A model generated the notes under the pieces. That model saw only the letters and a program-made list of their open reading frames with translations. It did no database searches and was not told the origin of the DNA. The position numbers were made by a program, and so were the translations under genes. This document shows, piece by piece, positions 44,385 through 53,399 of a stretch of DNA of 64,000 nt. The DNA is from Pontibacter cellulosilyticus. GTDB lineage: Bacteria; Bacteroidota; Bacteroidia; Cytophagales; Hymenobacteraceae. Every line of letters begins with the position of its first letter. Position 1 is the first letter of the stretch. The stretch is from the NCBI RefSeq assembly GCF_014306105.1, contig NZ_JACRVF010000001.1, positions 1,070,413-1,134,412 on the forward strand, read 5' to 3'.

Positions 44385-46076
44385 TTAAAAACGCTCGTAT
44401 TTGCGCTTGCGCAGGTAGTAGCGGCCAACTCCAAACAGCACCAGCAGTACAATCGGAGCCACCAGGTTTAGCAGTTGCCAGTAGCTTTTCTCATCTTGCA
44501 CACGCACCCTGTCCAGCGGCCTTAACTGGATTTCTTTGCTGCGTACGTTAATCAGGCCTTCTGAGTCTAATAAATAATGAACCGTATTCATCGCCAGCTC
44601 TTTATTTGCGAACTTTACGTTGTTAAAGCGGTCAAAACCAAGCTCATAAGGCTGCCCCGTGCGAGGATTTATTTCATTTTTAACCAGATCACCATCCGAG
44701 AAAACAGCAATCTTAGTTTCTACGCCTTCTTCCTTCACGGTTGTTTCCTGTGCTCCGGCTGGCGCACGGCGGTTACGGAACAATGATGAGAATTTTCCTT
44801 CCAGCAAATAACCAACTGGCTGCTCACCTGCCTGGTACTGCTCCGGGTTCACATCCATGCGTGCCTCCTCCAGGGTAACAGGTACCGGCGGTTGCAGCAC
44901 TCTGGAGTACTTAGAAGTATAAACAAGCGGCGTTTTTACAATACCATCTGCTTTTACAGTATCCATCGTACCCACGAACTTAGTATAAACAGCATCGAGG
45001 TTGCGGGTAATCGGGTGCTTGCTATAGTTGTTTAGCAACGGGTAAAAACGCCAGTTGATCATCTCCGTCTGTGGCCTGTCTCCCATGTAGCCGGTTACCA
45101 TAGGTATAAAGCCCGAGTTCAGGTCCATGACCATGGTAGGGTTCAGGCGCACGCCATACTTAAAGAACAGGTCCTCTAGGTTCAGGTTGTACGGCAGGGC
45201 AAACATTCCGCCAGTGCCGACGCTGTCCATATTGGCGTTAAGGGCATCCACAAAAAACACGGCTTTGCCCCCGTTCATGATAAACTGGTCTATTTTATAC
45301 TTGTCGAGCTCCGAATATGCCGAAGTAGGTTTGGCCACAATGATAAGGTCCAGGCCTTTTAGTGTCGGGATCTGGTCCAGTTCGCCACGAGCTACGCGGT
45401 AGTACTCCTGCAAAGATCCTAGCAGATCGGTTACCTGCTGCATCTCCAGTTCTCCCTGCCCTGTTATGTAACCGATTATCTTACTGCCCGAGAAGGCCAG
45501 TTTACGAACAGCAGTCGCCAGTTCAAATTCTACTCCCTCAACAGACTGATTCAGACGCTCATCGGCAGAGGCGGCCAGGTTGCCTTTTAAGAAATTGACT
45601 GCCGTTTCCTTGCCTTCATACTTCACAATAGCACCCGGAAAAACCAAGCGCTCCACCTGCTTTCCATCCTCTGTGGCCCGCAGGTTGGTAGGGTTTATAC
45701 CTTTCTGTGCAAGGTTCATCATAAACTCGTTGCGCTGCTTCTCGTCGCTTATATCGTTCGGATTGATAAAGTTGTAGCGCAGGTTGCCATCAGAGTAAAT
45801 GATGAACTCATCCAACGTCTCCTTCACCGACTGTTGCAACCGTTTAAAGCCGGCCGGAAAATCTCCTTCCAGGTAAACATCTACCACTACCTCATCGGGC
45901 AGTTGCTGCAACATGTCTTTTGTAACCGGGGCTATAGTATAGCGCTTATCTTCTGTCAGGTCCAGGCGGAAAAAGAAATTGGCGGCGAGTATGTTCAGAA
46001 GTATGATACCCACAACCCAGGCTGCAAATTTGAGCAGGTCGCTGCTGCGTTTGTTCTTGTTTGTTGTTTCTACCAT
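44385..46076 (-). CDS. gldG: Gliding motility ABC transporter substrate-binding-like protein GldG
   Basis: 563 residues. An N-terminal transmembrane helix (FAAWVVGIILLNILAANFFF, about 16-36) and a C-terminal one (LLNLVAPIVLLVLFGVGRYYL) flank a long extracytoplasmic region. The GldG pattern appears in FFRLDLTEDKRYTIAPVTKDML and in GGKAVFFVDALNANMDS near residue 275. GldG, GldF and GldA form an ABC transporter linked to gliding in F. johnsoniae. It is the last gene of the unit and overlaps gldF by seven bases. Confidence 0.92.
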   Translation of the reverse strand: MVETTNKNKRSSDLLKFAAWVVGIILLNILAANFFFRLDLTEDKRYTIAPVTKDMLQQLPDEVVVDVYLEGDFPAGFKRLQQSVKETLDEFIIYSDGNLRYNFINPNDISDEKQRNEFMMNLAQKGINPTNLRATEDGKQVERLVFPGAIVKYEGKETAVNFLKGNLAASADERLNQSVEGVEFELATAVRKLAFSGSKIIGYITGQGELEMQQVTDLLGSLQEYYRVARGELDQIPTLKGLDLIIVAKPTSAYSELDKYKIDQFIMNGGKAVFFVDALNANMDSVGTGGMFALPYNLNLEDLFFKYGVRLNPTMVMDLNSGFIPMVTGYMGDRPQTEMINWRFYPLLNNYSKHPITRNLDAVYTKFVGTMDTVKADGIVKTPLVYTSKYSRVLQPPVPVTLEEARMDVNPEQYQAGEQPVGYLLEGKFSSLFRNRRAPAGAQETTVKEEGVETKIAVFSDGDLVKNEINPRTGQPYELGFDRFNNVKFANKELAMNTVHYLLDSEGLINVRSKEIQLRPLDRVRVQDEKSYWQLLNLVAPIVLLVLFGVGRYYLRKRKYERF

Positions 46077-46798
46077 TTTCTGCTCTTTAAAACGAGTGTA
46101 GTGGCCAGTAACATGATAGCGATCACACTAACAAAGTATAAAACATCTCGGGAGTCTACTAAACCCTTGCTGATAGCGGTATAGTGATAAGAAATACCCA
46201 GTTGGCTGATCAGGTAGCTATACTTGCCCCACATTGGTATCGAAGCAATCAGATCAAACCCGGTGTAGATGATGTAGCACAGAAACACCGCAATTACAAA
46301 GGAGATAATTTGGTTACTAGAAACTGAGGAGGCAAAAACACCTATGGCACAGAAGACGCCTGCCAAAAAGATCAACCCTAAGTATGAGCCAACTACGGCA
46401 GCAGAATCTATGTTTCCTTCTGGGTTGCCTAATTCATATACTGAGTAATAGTACAGCAGCGTTGGCACCAGCGCAAAAAGAGCCAGCAGCAACGCAGCAA
46501 AGTATTTCCCAAGTATAAGTTGCAGATCGGAGATAGGTTTAGTCAATAGCAGCTCAATAGTGCCTTCTCTTTTTTCCTCAGCAAAAGTGCGCATAGTAAT
46601 CGCCGGTATCAGGAAAAGGAAGAGCCAGGGAGCCATACTAAACAGCGTCTGCATATCGGCAAAGCCATACTCCAGCACACTGCTCTCCGGAAACACCCAC
46701 ATAAACATGCCGATCGCCACCAGAAACACCGCAATCACGATGTAGGCGATCAGTGAGTTTAAAAAGCCGTTAAATTCTTTTTTAAGTATGGATAACAT
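46070..46798 (-). CDS. gldF: Gliding motility ABC transporter permease GldF
   Basis: 242 residues with six hydrophobic helices, an ABC-2 type permease. LSILKKEFNGFLNSLIAYIVIAVFLVAIGMFMW is the start, and AMPWLF-like and MRTFAEEKREGTIELLLTKPISDLQLILGKYF stretches follow, the latter being the coupling region to the ATPase. The gene overlaps gldG by seven bases, and gldA lies 92 bases upstream. An AT-rich palindrome fills that gap. Confidence 0.9.
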   Translation of the reverse strand: MLSILKKEFNGFLNSLIAYIVIAVFLVAIGMFMWVFPESSVLEYGFADMQTLFSMAPWLFLFLIPAITMRTFAEEKREGTIELLLTKPISDLQLILGKYFAALLLALFALVPTLLYYYSVYELGNPEGNIDSAAVVGSYLGLIFLAGVFCAIGVFASSVSSNQIISFVIAVFLCYIIYTGFDLIASIPMWGKYSYLISQLGISYHYTAISKGLVDSRDVLYFVSVIAIMLLATTLVLKSRKW

Positions 46799-46813
46799 CT
46801 ACGATGTAATTAA

Positions 46814-46891
46814 AATTATGAATTAGAAATTAGAAGTTGATGTTGTTCACTATCGTAATAGCTTGTTTCATCCATTGTTCTCATTTCTAAT
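46814..46891. repeat. Second AT-rich palindrome of the ATTAGAAATTAG family
   Basis: A left arm (46814-46840, AATTATGAATTAGAAATTAG...) and a right arm (46879-46897, TCTCATTTCTAATT...) copy the arms of the element at 33771-33852. It lies between gldF and gldA, and its right arm touches the stop of gldA. Confidence 0.55.
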
Positions 46892-47802
46892 TATTTAGTC
46901 AGCTGTTGGAAAATCTTTTCTAGTGAGTTTTCTTCCTGGCGCAATCCTACCAGCGGCCAGTTTTGCTCGGCTGCTATCCGGAAAACATTGGAACGCACAT
47001 CTGCATCACGGCTTGAGAAAACGCGGTAAGTATGCCCCTGGGCCAGCTCTACACGCTGCACCCCCGGTATACTTTGAAGTATGGCTATATCTACTGGAGC
47101 TTCAAATTCAACTAAGGTCACTTTCTCGTTTTTCCCACCAGACTGCAGGCTTGACACATCGCTGTCAGCAACAAGTTTGCCCCGGTTGATGATCACTACC
47201 CTGTCGCAGATGGCGGCTACTTCCTGCATAATATGGGTCGAGAAGATAACGGTTTTATTCTGCCCTATCTGTTTGATCAAGGCACGAATGTCAACGATCT
47301 GGTTAGGGTCCAGACCTGTGGTAGGCTCATCGAGGATAAGCACTTGTGGGTCGTGTACCAGCGCCTGCGCCAGCCCCACCCGCTGACGGTAGCCTTTGGA
47401 GAGGGCCCCAATCTTTTTGCCTTGCTCCAATGTAAGTCCGCATAGCTCTACCATTTCCTGTACACGCGCTTTGGCATGTTTTCCCTTCAGTCCGTAGATC
47501 GAAGCCACAAATGCAAGGTACTCGTGCACATACATATCCAGGTAAAGGGGGTTGTGCTCTGGCAAGTAACCAACATTACGCCGTACTTCTATCGGGTGCT
47601 GCACCACATCAAAGCCATTTACCACAACTGTTCCTGCAGTTGGTGGCAAGTAACAGGTGGCTATTTTCATAGTGGTTGATTTTCCGGCACCATTTGGCCC
47701 CAGAAACCCAAGTATCTGGCCCTGCTGCACCGAAAACGAGATATCATCCACAGCACGCTGCGTTCCGAAAACCTTGGTAAGATTCTTTACTTCAACAGAC
47801 AA
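46891..47802 (-). CDS. gldA: Gliding motility ABC transporter ATP-binding protein GldA
   Basis: 303 residues. Walker A is GPNGAGKS (about 34-41), the ABC signature LSKGYRQRVGLA near 134 and Walker B VLILDEPTTGLDPNQ near 157. The H-loop is FSTHIMQEV. The C-terminal about 90 residues (VTLVEFEAPVDIAIL, EENSLEKIFQQL) match the GldA tail. It powers the GldF-GldG complex. It is the first gene of the minus-strand unit. Confidence 0.93.
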   Translation of the reverse strand: MSVEVKNLTKVFGTQRAVDDISFSVQQGQILGFLGPNGAGKSTTMKIATCYLPPTAGTVVVNGFDVVQHPIEVRRNVGYLPEHNPLYLDMYVHEYLAFVASIYGLKGKHAKARVQEMVELCGLTLEQGKKIGALSKGYRQRVGLAQALVHDPQVLILDEPTTGLDPNQIVDIRALIKQIGQNKTVIFSTHIMQEVAAICDRVVIINRGKLVADSDVSSLQSGGKNEKVTLVEFEAPVDIAILQSIPGVQRVELAQGHTYRVFSSRDADVRSNVFRIAAEQNWPLVGLRQEENSLEKIFQQLTK

Positions 47803-48071
47803 AGTATATTAACGACTAGTAGTGAATGTACATTAAGTAATAATTGGCAATAGAATTCTAGACAGAAGACTTCTTATAAATCAGTAATTAAAAACGGCCT
47901 GCTGCCTTAAACAGTCACTCAGGCTATACTTAGCAGACATTTATATCAGCGTTAAAAGTATATTTTATACTTCCAGCTTAACACAAAAATCCTGTTAATC
48001 CTTTAATTCCGCAAGTCCTGCTTCTGCCCCTTTAATTCTAACCTCAAAGGTATAAATATCCTGCCAATCTA

Positions 48072-48785
48072 TTAATCTTTGCCCAATGTCTTCCTGCCTT
48101 TGGGCATCAGCGGCCTTACTTCTATGTCTACGTGGTGGTAATTTGGGTGCGACTCAAGTGTATGAAGTATAGTGGAGGCAATATCCTCAGGTCGCATCAT
48201 ATTGTCGTTAACCGTAACGCTGTCAATGTTATCAAAGAAGTTGGTTTGCACCGAGCCCGGATAAATACAGGTAACTTTAACGCCATAGTCGCGCACTTCC
48301 TTGTAAAGTGAATGTGAAATGCCCCGAACAGCATGCTTCGTGCCGCAGTAGCCAGACATTTGTTCTATGCCTGTTGTGCCTGCAATGGAAGATATGTTGA
48401 TGATGTGCCCCTCTCCCAACTCTTTCATGCCTGGCACTACAAGTCTTGAACAGTAGAAGATACCGTTCACATTTGTTTCGAACATGGTATGCCAGTCCTC
48501 AACGCTCATATCCTCCAGCAGTCCCGCTATACCCAAACCAGCATTGTTTACCAGTATTTGAATATGTGTGCCCAGGTGTGCAAAGGTTTGGTCAAATGCC
48601 TGCTGCACCGATTCGTTGTAGCGTACATCACACTCGTAAAAGTAGAAGTTCTCGTGCTCCAGGTCAGGCTTTGTTCTGCCCCATCCCGCTACTTTTGCTC
48701 CTTTGTCGAGCAAGGCCTTTACTGTGGCAAGGCCTATCCCTTTGCTTACTCCGGTTACTACTGCTACTTTACCTTCTAAATTCAT
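48072..48785 (-). CDS. Short-chain dehydrogenase/reductase (classical)
   Basis: 237 residues from the ATG at 48783-48785 (MNLEGKVAVVTG); an upstream ATG at 48828-48830 would add 15 odd residues. The motif TGVSKGIG is residues 10-17, NNAG near 87 and the catalytic SSIAGTTGIEQMSGYCGTKHA with Tyr and Lys near 150. A Rossmann-fold NAD(P)-dependent oxidoreductase; the substrate is unknown. A dispersed palindrome lies just upstream. Confidence 0.85.
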   Translation of the reverse strand: MNLEGKVAVVTGVSKGIGLATVKALLDKGAKVAGWGRTKPDLEHENFYFYECDVRYNESVQQAFDQTFAHLGTHIQILVNNAGLGIAGLLEDMSVEDWHTMFETNVNGIFYCSRLVVPGMKELGEGHIINISSIAGTTGIEQMSGYCGTKHAVRGISHSLYKEVRDYGVKVTCIYPGSVQTNFFDNIDSVTVNDNMMRPEDIASTILHTLESHPNYHHVDIEVRPLMPKGRKTLGKD

Positions 48786-48824
48786 AGTTTTATGTTTTTT
48801 ACAGTGAGTTAGTAAATTATTTTC

Positions 48825-48893
48825 TGTCATTTCGAGCAGGGCGAGAAATCTTTACAGGATTCTAAAAAGATCTCTCCTATCGTCGAGATGACA
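48825..48893. repeat. Dispersed inverted repeat of the GTCATTTCGAG...GAAATCT type
   Basis: The left arm (48825-48850, TGTCATTTCGAGCAGGGCGAGAAATC) and the right arm (48869-48893) are imperfect inverted repeats. This pattern is typical of intergenic palindromes in Bacteroidota. A related single arm is at 55699-55725. Confidence 0.65.
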
Positions 48894-48931
48894 AACTGTG
48901 CTGTATACACTCATTCAAACATTCAAATCTA

Positions 48932-49639
48932 CTAAATATCCCCCAGTTGCGGCCTTATCAGCATCTCCTCTACTACACTGTTCTCCGACAGGATATAAGC
49001 ATTATGTATGGCCAGCGCTACGTCTTCTGATTTCATGAATCGCTCTGGCGGCAGGTCTACCCCTTCCCAGCTGGCGGTTAAAGTAGCTCCCGGAAGTATG
49101 GCTGTTACCCGTACATTATGCTCTTTAGTTTCTTCGCGCAGTACTTTGGTCATTCCATAAAGCGCATACTTCGAAATGCAGTAAGAGCCGCCGTTTATGT
49201 AAGGAGTTATACTTGCCGTGGAACACATATTAAAGATGTGGCCGGAGCGGCGCTTGATCATGTCGCCAAGAAATGCCTTTGTAATATAGTAAGCACTGTA
49301 TAGGTTGGTGTTGATCATGAACGGCAGAGCATCATCGTCTTCTTCATGGATTTTGCCAGGTATAAACAAACCGCTGTTGTTCACCAGCACATCTATCTTC
49401 ACCTTTAGCCCCTTTACATACTTTATAAAAGCCTGCAACGAATCTTTCTGGCTCAGATCTGCCTCTTTGTAAAAAACCTTTGAGAAAGTATGGCCCTGCT
49501 CAATCTCATATTTCAACTTTTGCAGTTCAGTTTCGTTTCTGGAACAGGTAATAATATGGAAACCGTTTTTTGCAAACTGCTCAATCACAGCCCGTCCGAT
49601 TCCTTTTGTACCGCCTGTAACCAAAATGTATCGTTGCAT
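48932..49639 (-). CDS. Short-chain dehydrogenase/reductase (second of a pair)
   Basis: 235 residues. The motif TGGTKGIGRAVIE is at about 8-20, the NNSG variant of NNAG near 88 and the catalytic SIT-x-x-GSYCISKYALYG with Tyr and Lys near 150. The end EEMLIRPQLGDI matches SDRs of the 3-ketoacyl or sepiapterin-type group. It is similar in plan to the SDR gene downstream, and the two may have arisen by duplication. The repeat separates the two genes. Confidence 0.85.
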   Translation of the reverse strand: MQRYILVTGGTKGIGRAVIEQFAKNGFHIITCSRNETELQKLKYEIEQGHTFSKVFYKEADLSQKDSLQAFIKYVKGLKVKIDVLVNNSGLFIPGKIHEEDDDALPFMINTNLYSAYYITKAFLGDMIKRRSGHIFNMCSTASITPYINGGSYCISKYALYGMTKVLREETKEHNVRVTAILPGATLTASWEGVDLPPERFMKSEDVALAIHNAYILSENSVVEEMLIRPQLGDI

Positions 49640-49697
49640 AGATATGTACCGTTTTATATGTTTTGCAATTTTAAACGTAATATACTTATTAATACAG

Positions 49698-49705
49698 TAT
49701 TTTTG
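49698..49705 (+). promoter_or_regulatory. Putative -7 box of the Mla-type genes
   Basis: A perfect TATTTTTG at 49698-49705, 38 bases before the permease ATG. No good -33 box is visible. Confidence 0.3.
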
Positions 49706-49742
49706 CCAATTAACACGCTTTTAACCCGCATCTAACCAACGT

Positions 49743-50474
49743 ATGCTGCAACATTTCGGAAAGTACTTGCTCTTTATGTCGAGCCTCTTCTCCAGGACAG
49801 AATCTCCAAAGATATTATTTAACAGAACGATAGACGAGGCTATGCTTATTGGCATTAACTCTATATTTATTGTTGCCATTGTATCTACTTTTATCGGGGC
49901 TGTTACTTGCGTGCAGGTAGCGTATAACCTGAACAACGCCTTTATTCCACGCTCAACCATCGGTTTTATGGTGCGCGAAATGACTATACTGGAACTTGCC
50001 CCTACTATTACATCTATTGTACTAGCTGGCAAAGTTGGCTCCAGCATTGCAGGCGGCCTGGGTACTATGCAGATTACAGAGCAGGTAGATGCGCTGGAGG
50101 TAATGGGTATCAATTCCGCTTCTTACCTGGTGCTGCCAAAGTTGATTGCTGCCTTACTGGTGTTTCCGTTACTGGTTATACTTGCCATGTTTTTATCAAT
50201 TGGTGGCGGCTATGTAGCGGGTACTGTCACCGATGCTTTAACCGCGCAGGAGTATATTACAGGTATTAGAGGCGACTTTGTGCCTTACAACATTACATTT
50301 GCACTGATCAAGTCGTTTGTGTTTGCTTTCCTTATATCTTCTATTTCTTCTTTCAGAGGATATTATACTTCGGGTGGTGCTTTAGAGGTAGGTGCGGCGA
50401 GTACAACAGCTGTAACCAACAGTGTTATTGCGGTGCTAATCGCGGACTTTGTCTGCGCGCAGCTCCTGCTGTAA
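49743..50474 (+). CDS. mlaE: MlaE-family ABC transporter permease
   Basis: 243 residues with about five to six helices. The RTIDEAMLIGINSIFIVAIVSTFIGAVTCVQ start, the REMTILELAPTITSIVLAGKVGSSIAGGLGTMQITEQVDALEVMG core and the later FRGYYTSGGALEVGAASTTAVTNS stretch are the MlaE signature. It works with the ATPase at 50512 in lipid transport between the membranes. No MlaD (MCE) gene was seen in the window. Confidence 0.92.
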   Translation: MLQHFGKYLLFMSSLFSRTESPKILFNRTIDEAMLIGINSIFIVAIVSTFIGAVTCVQVAYNLNNAFIPRSTIGFMVREMTILELAPTITSIVLAGKVGSSIAGGLGTMQITEQVDALEVMGINSASYLVLPKLIAALLVFPLLVILAMFLSIGGGYVAGTVTDALTAQEYITGIRGDFVPYNITFALIKSFVFAFLISSISSFRGYYTSGGALEVGAASTTAVTNSVIAVLIADFVCAQLLL

Positions 50475-50511
50475 GGGGACAGCTGCCTCTAAAAAGTTTA
50501 TTTTAGAAACT

Positions 50512-51285
50512 ATGATTGAGATACATAACATACATAAATCTTTTAACGACAAGAAAGTACTGGATGGTATTAGCGGTGTTTTTGAAACCGGTAAAACTAA
50601 CCTGCTGCTTGGTGCCAGCGGTACCGGTAAAAGCGTACTTTTGAAATGCATTGTAGGCCTTATCAAACCAGACCTCGGAAGCGTAACTTTTGACGGCACC
50701 TACTTTACAAATAACAAGCTGGACATCCGTCAGGAAATACGCCGTAAAATCGGAATGCTTTTCCAGAGCTCTGCCCTGTTCGACTCCATGACGGTGGAAG
50801 AAAATGTTATGTTCCCGCTAAAGATGCTTGCTAAAATGCCGAAGGATGAGCGTATGGACCGGGTAAACTTTTGCCTGAAACGTGTGGGTCTGGAGAACGC
50901 GAATAAGAAAATGCCTTCTGAACTAAGTGGTGGTATGAAAAAACGTGTAGGTATAGCCCGCGCCATTGCCCCTGACTGTACCTATCTGTTCTGCGACGAA
51001 CCCAACTCTGGACTTGACCCTTTGACAGCCCTAAAGATTGACGGACTGATAAAAGAGATTACCGAAGAGTATAACATTACCACCATTGTAGTAACCCACG
51101 ACATGAACTCGGTGATTGAGATCGGCGACAAGATCATGTTCCTGTATGAAGGGAAAAAGCTTTGGGAGGGCACCCGTGATAACATTCTGGACTCTGATGT
51201 GCCCGAGCTAAACGAATTTATTTTTGCCAACCGCCTGATGCGCGATGCCAAGAAGGTGGAAGAAGAGGAAAGCGGATCCAACTAA
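50512..51285 (+). CDS. mlaF: MlaF-type ABC transporter ATP-binding protein
   Basis: 257 residues from the ATG at 50512; an upstream open frame from 50449 is only an extension through the mlaE end. Walker A is GASGTGKS, the signature LSGGMKKRVGIARAIA and Walker B YLFCDEPNSGLDP. IGMLFQSSALFDSMTVEENV is a typical Mkl/MlaF stretch. The end REVEEEE-like tail is acidic. It lies 37 bases after mlaE and ends 21 bases before a large terminator. Confidence 0.9.
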   Translation: MIEIHNIHKSFNDKKVLDGISGVFETGKTNLLLGASGTGKSVLLKCIVGLIKPDLGSVTFDGTYFTNNKLDIRQEIRRKIGMLFQSSALFDSMTVEENVMFPLKMLAKMPKDERMDRVNFCLKRVGLENANKKMPSELSGGMKKRVGIARAIAPDCTYLFCDEPNSGLDPLTALKIDGLIKEITEEYNITTIVVTHDMNSVIEIGDKIMFLYEGKKLWEGTRDNILDSDVPELNEFIFANRLMRDAKKVEEEESGSN

Positions 51286-51306
51286 GGTTAGTCAACTTAA
51301 AGCAGA

Positions 51307-51360
51307 TATAAAACAGAAGCGCCTGCTGTATATGATTACAGCAGGCGCTTCTGTTTTATA
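51307..51360. terminator. Long-stem terminator after the mla pair
   Basis: A perfect 24-bp stem (51307-51330 with 51337-51360) has a TATGAT loop. It also serves the convergent nucleoside transporter. Confidence 0.85.
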
Positions 51361-51372
51361 CTTTGATAGTTG

Positions 51373-52689
51373 TTAAATTCCGTATAACATACCTGAAACA
51401 GTAGCCGTCATCATACAGGCTAAAGATGCACCTAGCAATGCCAGGAAGCCAAGCTTTGACAGGTTGCCCTGCTGGCTTGGAGCCATACTTCCGATACCGC
51501 CAATCTGAATGGCAATAGAGCTAAAGTTAGAGAAACCACATAGCGCATAGGTAGCCATGATCAATGATTTAGGAGATAACAGGTTGCTGTTCTTCATCTC
51601 AGCCAGATCCAAGTAAGCTACAAATTCATTGATAGCTGTCTTCTGGCCCAATAAACTTCCCACTAAAAGCGTATCCTGCCATGGCACGCCCATGATAAAG
51701 GCAAATACCCGGAAGATCTGTCCTAATAAATATTGCAACGAGAAACCGGAGAAACGTCCGTCTGTACTGGATACAACCCACTCATTCAGTCCTGTTAAAC
51801 TACCAATTACATCTGTTAGCAGGTAGTTTACAAGCGCGATTACAGCGATAAAGGCAAGCAACATACCACCCACGTTAGCAGCAAGCCTTAAACCATCTGC
51901 TGCTCCACGTGAAAGGGCATCTACTAAGTTTACTCCCAGTTGCTCCTGGTTCATTTCCAGTTCGGTGTGTATTTTCTCCGGCTCCGTTTCAGGCACCAGG
52001 ATCTTAGCCAGTACAATACCGGCAGGCGCGTTCATGATAGAGGCTGTTAACAGGTGCGCCGCAAAAATGGCTTTCTGCTCCGGATCATCACCACCCAGAA
52101 ATGCTACATAGGCAGCTAATACACCGCCAGCAAGTGTCGCCATACCACCCGTCATCAAACACATTAGCTCTGAACGCGTCATGCGGCTGATGAACGGACG
52201 CACAAGAAGAGGAGCTTCCGTCTGCCCTAAAAAGATGTTGCCTGCAGCAGACAAGCTCTCAGCACCTGATAAGCGCATGCCCTTCGACATGACCCAGGCA
52301 ATGCCATAGACGATCTTCTGCAGAACACCCAGGTAGTATAAACCAGCCGATACCGTTGAGAAGAAAATAATAGTTGGTAAAACCGAGAAAGCGAAAATAA
52401 AACCTAAGCCGGCATTTTGAGAAGGATTGGCCAGGTTACCGAAAAGAAACTGCGCACCCGCCTGCGAAAAGTCGAGGAAGGTTACAAAGCCACGGCTAAC
52501 GGCTGCAAATCCATCAGCAACCAACGGCACCTGCGTTACCAGTACACCAAACAAAAGCTGAAGAAAAACTCCGAAGCCTACCAGCTTCCAATCGATGCGT
52601 TTTTTGTTTTTTGAGAACAAGAAGGCGATGGCCAAAAGGACTAGTAACCCGATGACCCCTCTAAAAATATCGTACATGCTTTGGGACAA
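51373..52689 (-). CDS. Concentrative nucleoside transporter (NupC/CNT)
   Basis: 438 residues with about 9-10 hydrophobic helices. The LGQTEAPLLVRPFISRMTRSELMCLMTGGMATLAGGVLAAYVAF core (residues about 150-195) and SIMNAPAGIVLAKILVPETE are CNT signatures. TAINEFVAYLDL near 345 and ALCGFSNFSSIAIQIGGIGSMAPSQ near 390 match the second substrate-binding half. It imports nucleosides with a cation gradient. Upstream is a large stem-loop that ends the nuclease gene. Confidence 0.9.
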   Translation of the reverse strand: MSQSMYDIFRGVIGLLVLLAIAFLFSKNKKRIDWKLVGFGVFLQLLFGVLVTQVPLVADGFAAVSRGFVTFLDFSQAGAQFLFGNLANPSQNAGLGFIFAFSVLPTIIFFSTVSAGLYYLGVLQKIVYGIAWVMSKGMRLSGAESLSAAGNIFLGQTEAPLLVRPFISRMTRSELMCLMTGGMATLAGGVLAAYVAFLGGDDPEQKAIFAAHLLTASIMNAPAGIVLAKILVPETEPEKIHTELEMNQEQLGVNLVDALSRGAADGLRLAANVGGMLLAFIAVIALVNYLLTDVIGSLTGLNEWVVSSTDGRFSGFSLQYLLGQIFRVFAFIMGVPWQDTLLVGSLLGQKTAINEFVAYLDLAEMKNSNLLSPKSLIMATYALCGFSNFSSIAIQIGGIGSMAPSQQGNLSKLGFLALLGASLACMMTATVSGMLYGI

Positions 52690-52709
52690 AATTTGCCAAA
52701 AGTAACCCG

Positions 52710-52772
52710 AATATCTGCATTATAAAAAGTCCTGCACCACTTAGGCACAGGACTTTTTATAATGCAGATATT
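52710..52772 (-). terminator. Long-stem terminator after the bifunctional nuclease gene
   Basis: A perfect 25-bp stem (52710-52734 with 52748-52772) has a 13-nt loop. It lies between two genes on the minus strand, so it closes the nuclease gene before the transporter promoter. Confidence 0.8.
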
Positions 52773-52779
52773 GTTAAAA

Positions 52780-53385
52780 TCAGTTGCGCTTGTTTAACTC
52801 GTCGCGGATTTTTGCTGCCCGTTCGTAATCCTCTTTTTCAAGAGCATCGTTCAGCATTTTATTTAGCTCATCCACAGAAGTTTGGCTCAAAGACTCTTTA
52901 GAAGTTGAGGTTGTACTAGGCGTCGAACTGCTCTTCACCGCCATTTCTTCGCTTTCCTCCTCTTCATCCTCTAAGTCACTAAGTATGATTCCGGCCTCCG
53001 ACAGCACACTCTCTACAGTATAGATCGGCACTCCAAAACGTAAGCCGATAGCGATGGCATCTGATGGGCGGGCATCCAGTTCAAATTCTGTGGTACCGTT
53101 AGTGCACATAATCTTTGAGTAGAATACGCCTTCCTTCAGGTCCGAGATCAGGATCTCGGTTACCTTCACATCCAGCTGCTCTGCAAACGATTTAAACAAG
53201 TCGTGCGTGAGCGGGCGGTTTGGATTGATCTTCTCTATCTGTATTGCAATAGATTGCGCCTCGAACATACCGATGATGATCGGTAGCCTTCTGTTTCCGT
53301 CTCTCTCTCCCAATACCAGAGCAAACGAACCTGTTTGCGATTGGCTTGAAGAGAGTCCGAGTATCTCTAACTGAATTTTCTTCAC
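52780..53385 (-). CDS. Bifunctional nuclease-family protein with UVR motif
   Basis: 201 residues. Residues about 1-130 form the BFN/DUF151 domain (LPIIIGMFEAQSIAIQIEK and ELDARPSDAIAIGLRFGVPIYT). A low-complexity linker (EDEEEESEE, then many Ser/Thr) is followed by a UVR-type motif at the end (LEKEDYERAAKIRDELNKR), known as the UvrB-UvrC interaction helix pair. This is a usual Bacteroidota arrangement. The etfA gene is 15 bases upstream, so the unit etfB-etfA-nuclease is likely one operon. Confidence 0.88.
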   Translation of the reverse strand: MKKIQLEILGLSSSQSQTGSFALVLGERDGNRRLPIIIGMFEAQSIAIQIEKINPNRPLTHDLFKSFAEQLDVKVTEILISDLKEGVFYSKIMCTNGTTEFELDARPSDAIAIGLRFGVPIYTVESVLSEAGIILSDLEDEEEESEEMAVKSSSTPSTTSTSKESLSQTSVDELNKMLNDALEKEDYERAAKIRDELNKRN

Positions 53386-53399
53386 AGTGTCTTCTAAGT

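Noticed and set aside
50449..50511. Upstream extension of the MlaF frame
   Set aside because: It overlaps the end of mlaE and lacks homologous residues; the ATG at 50512 matches the family start.
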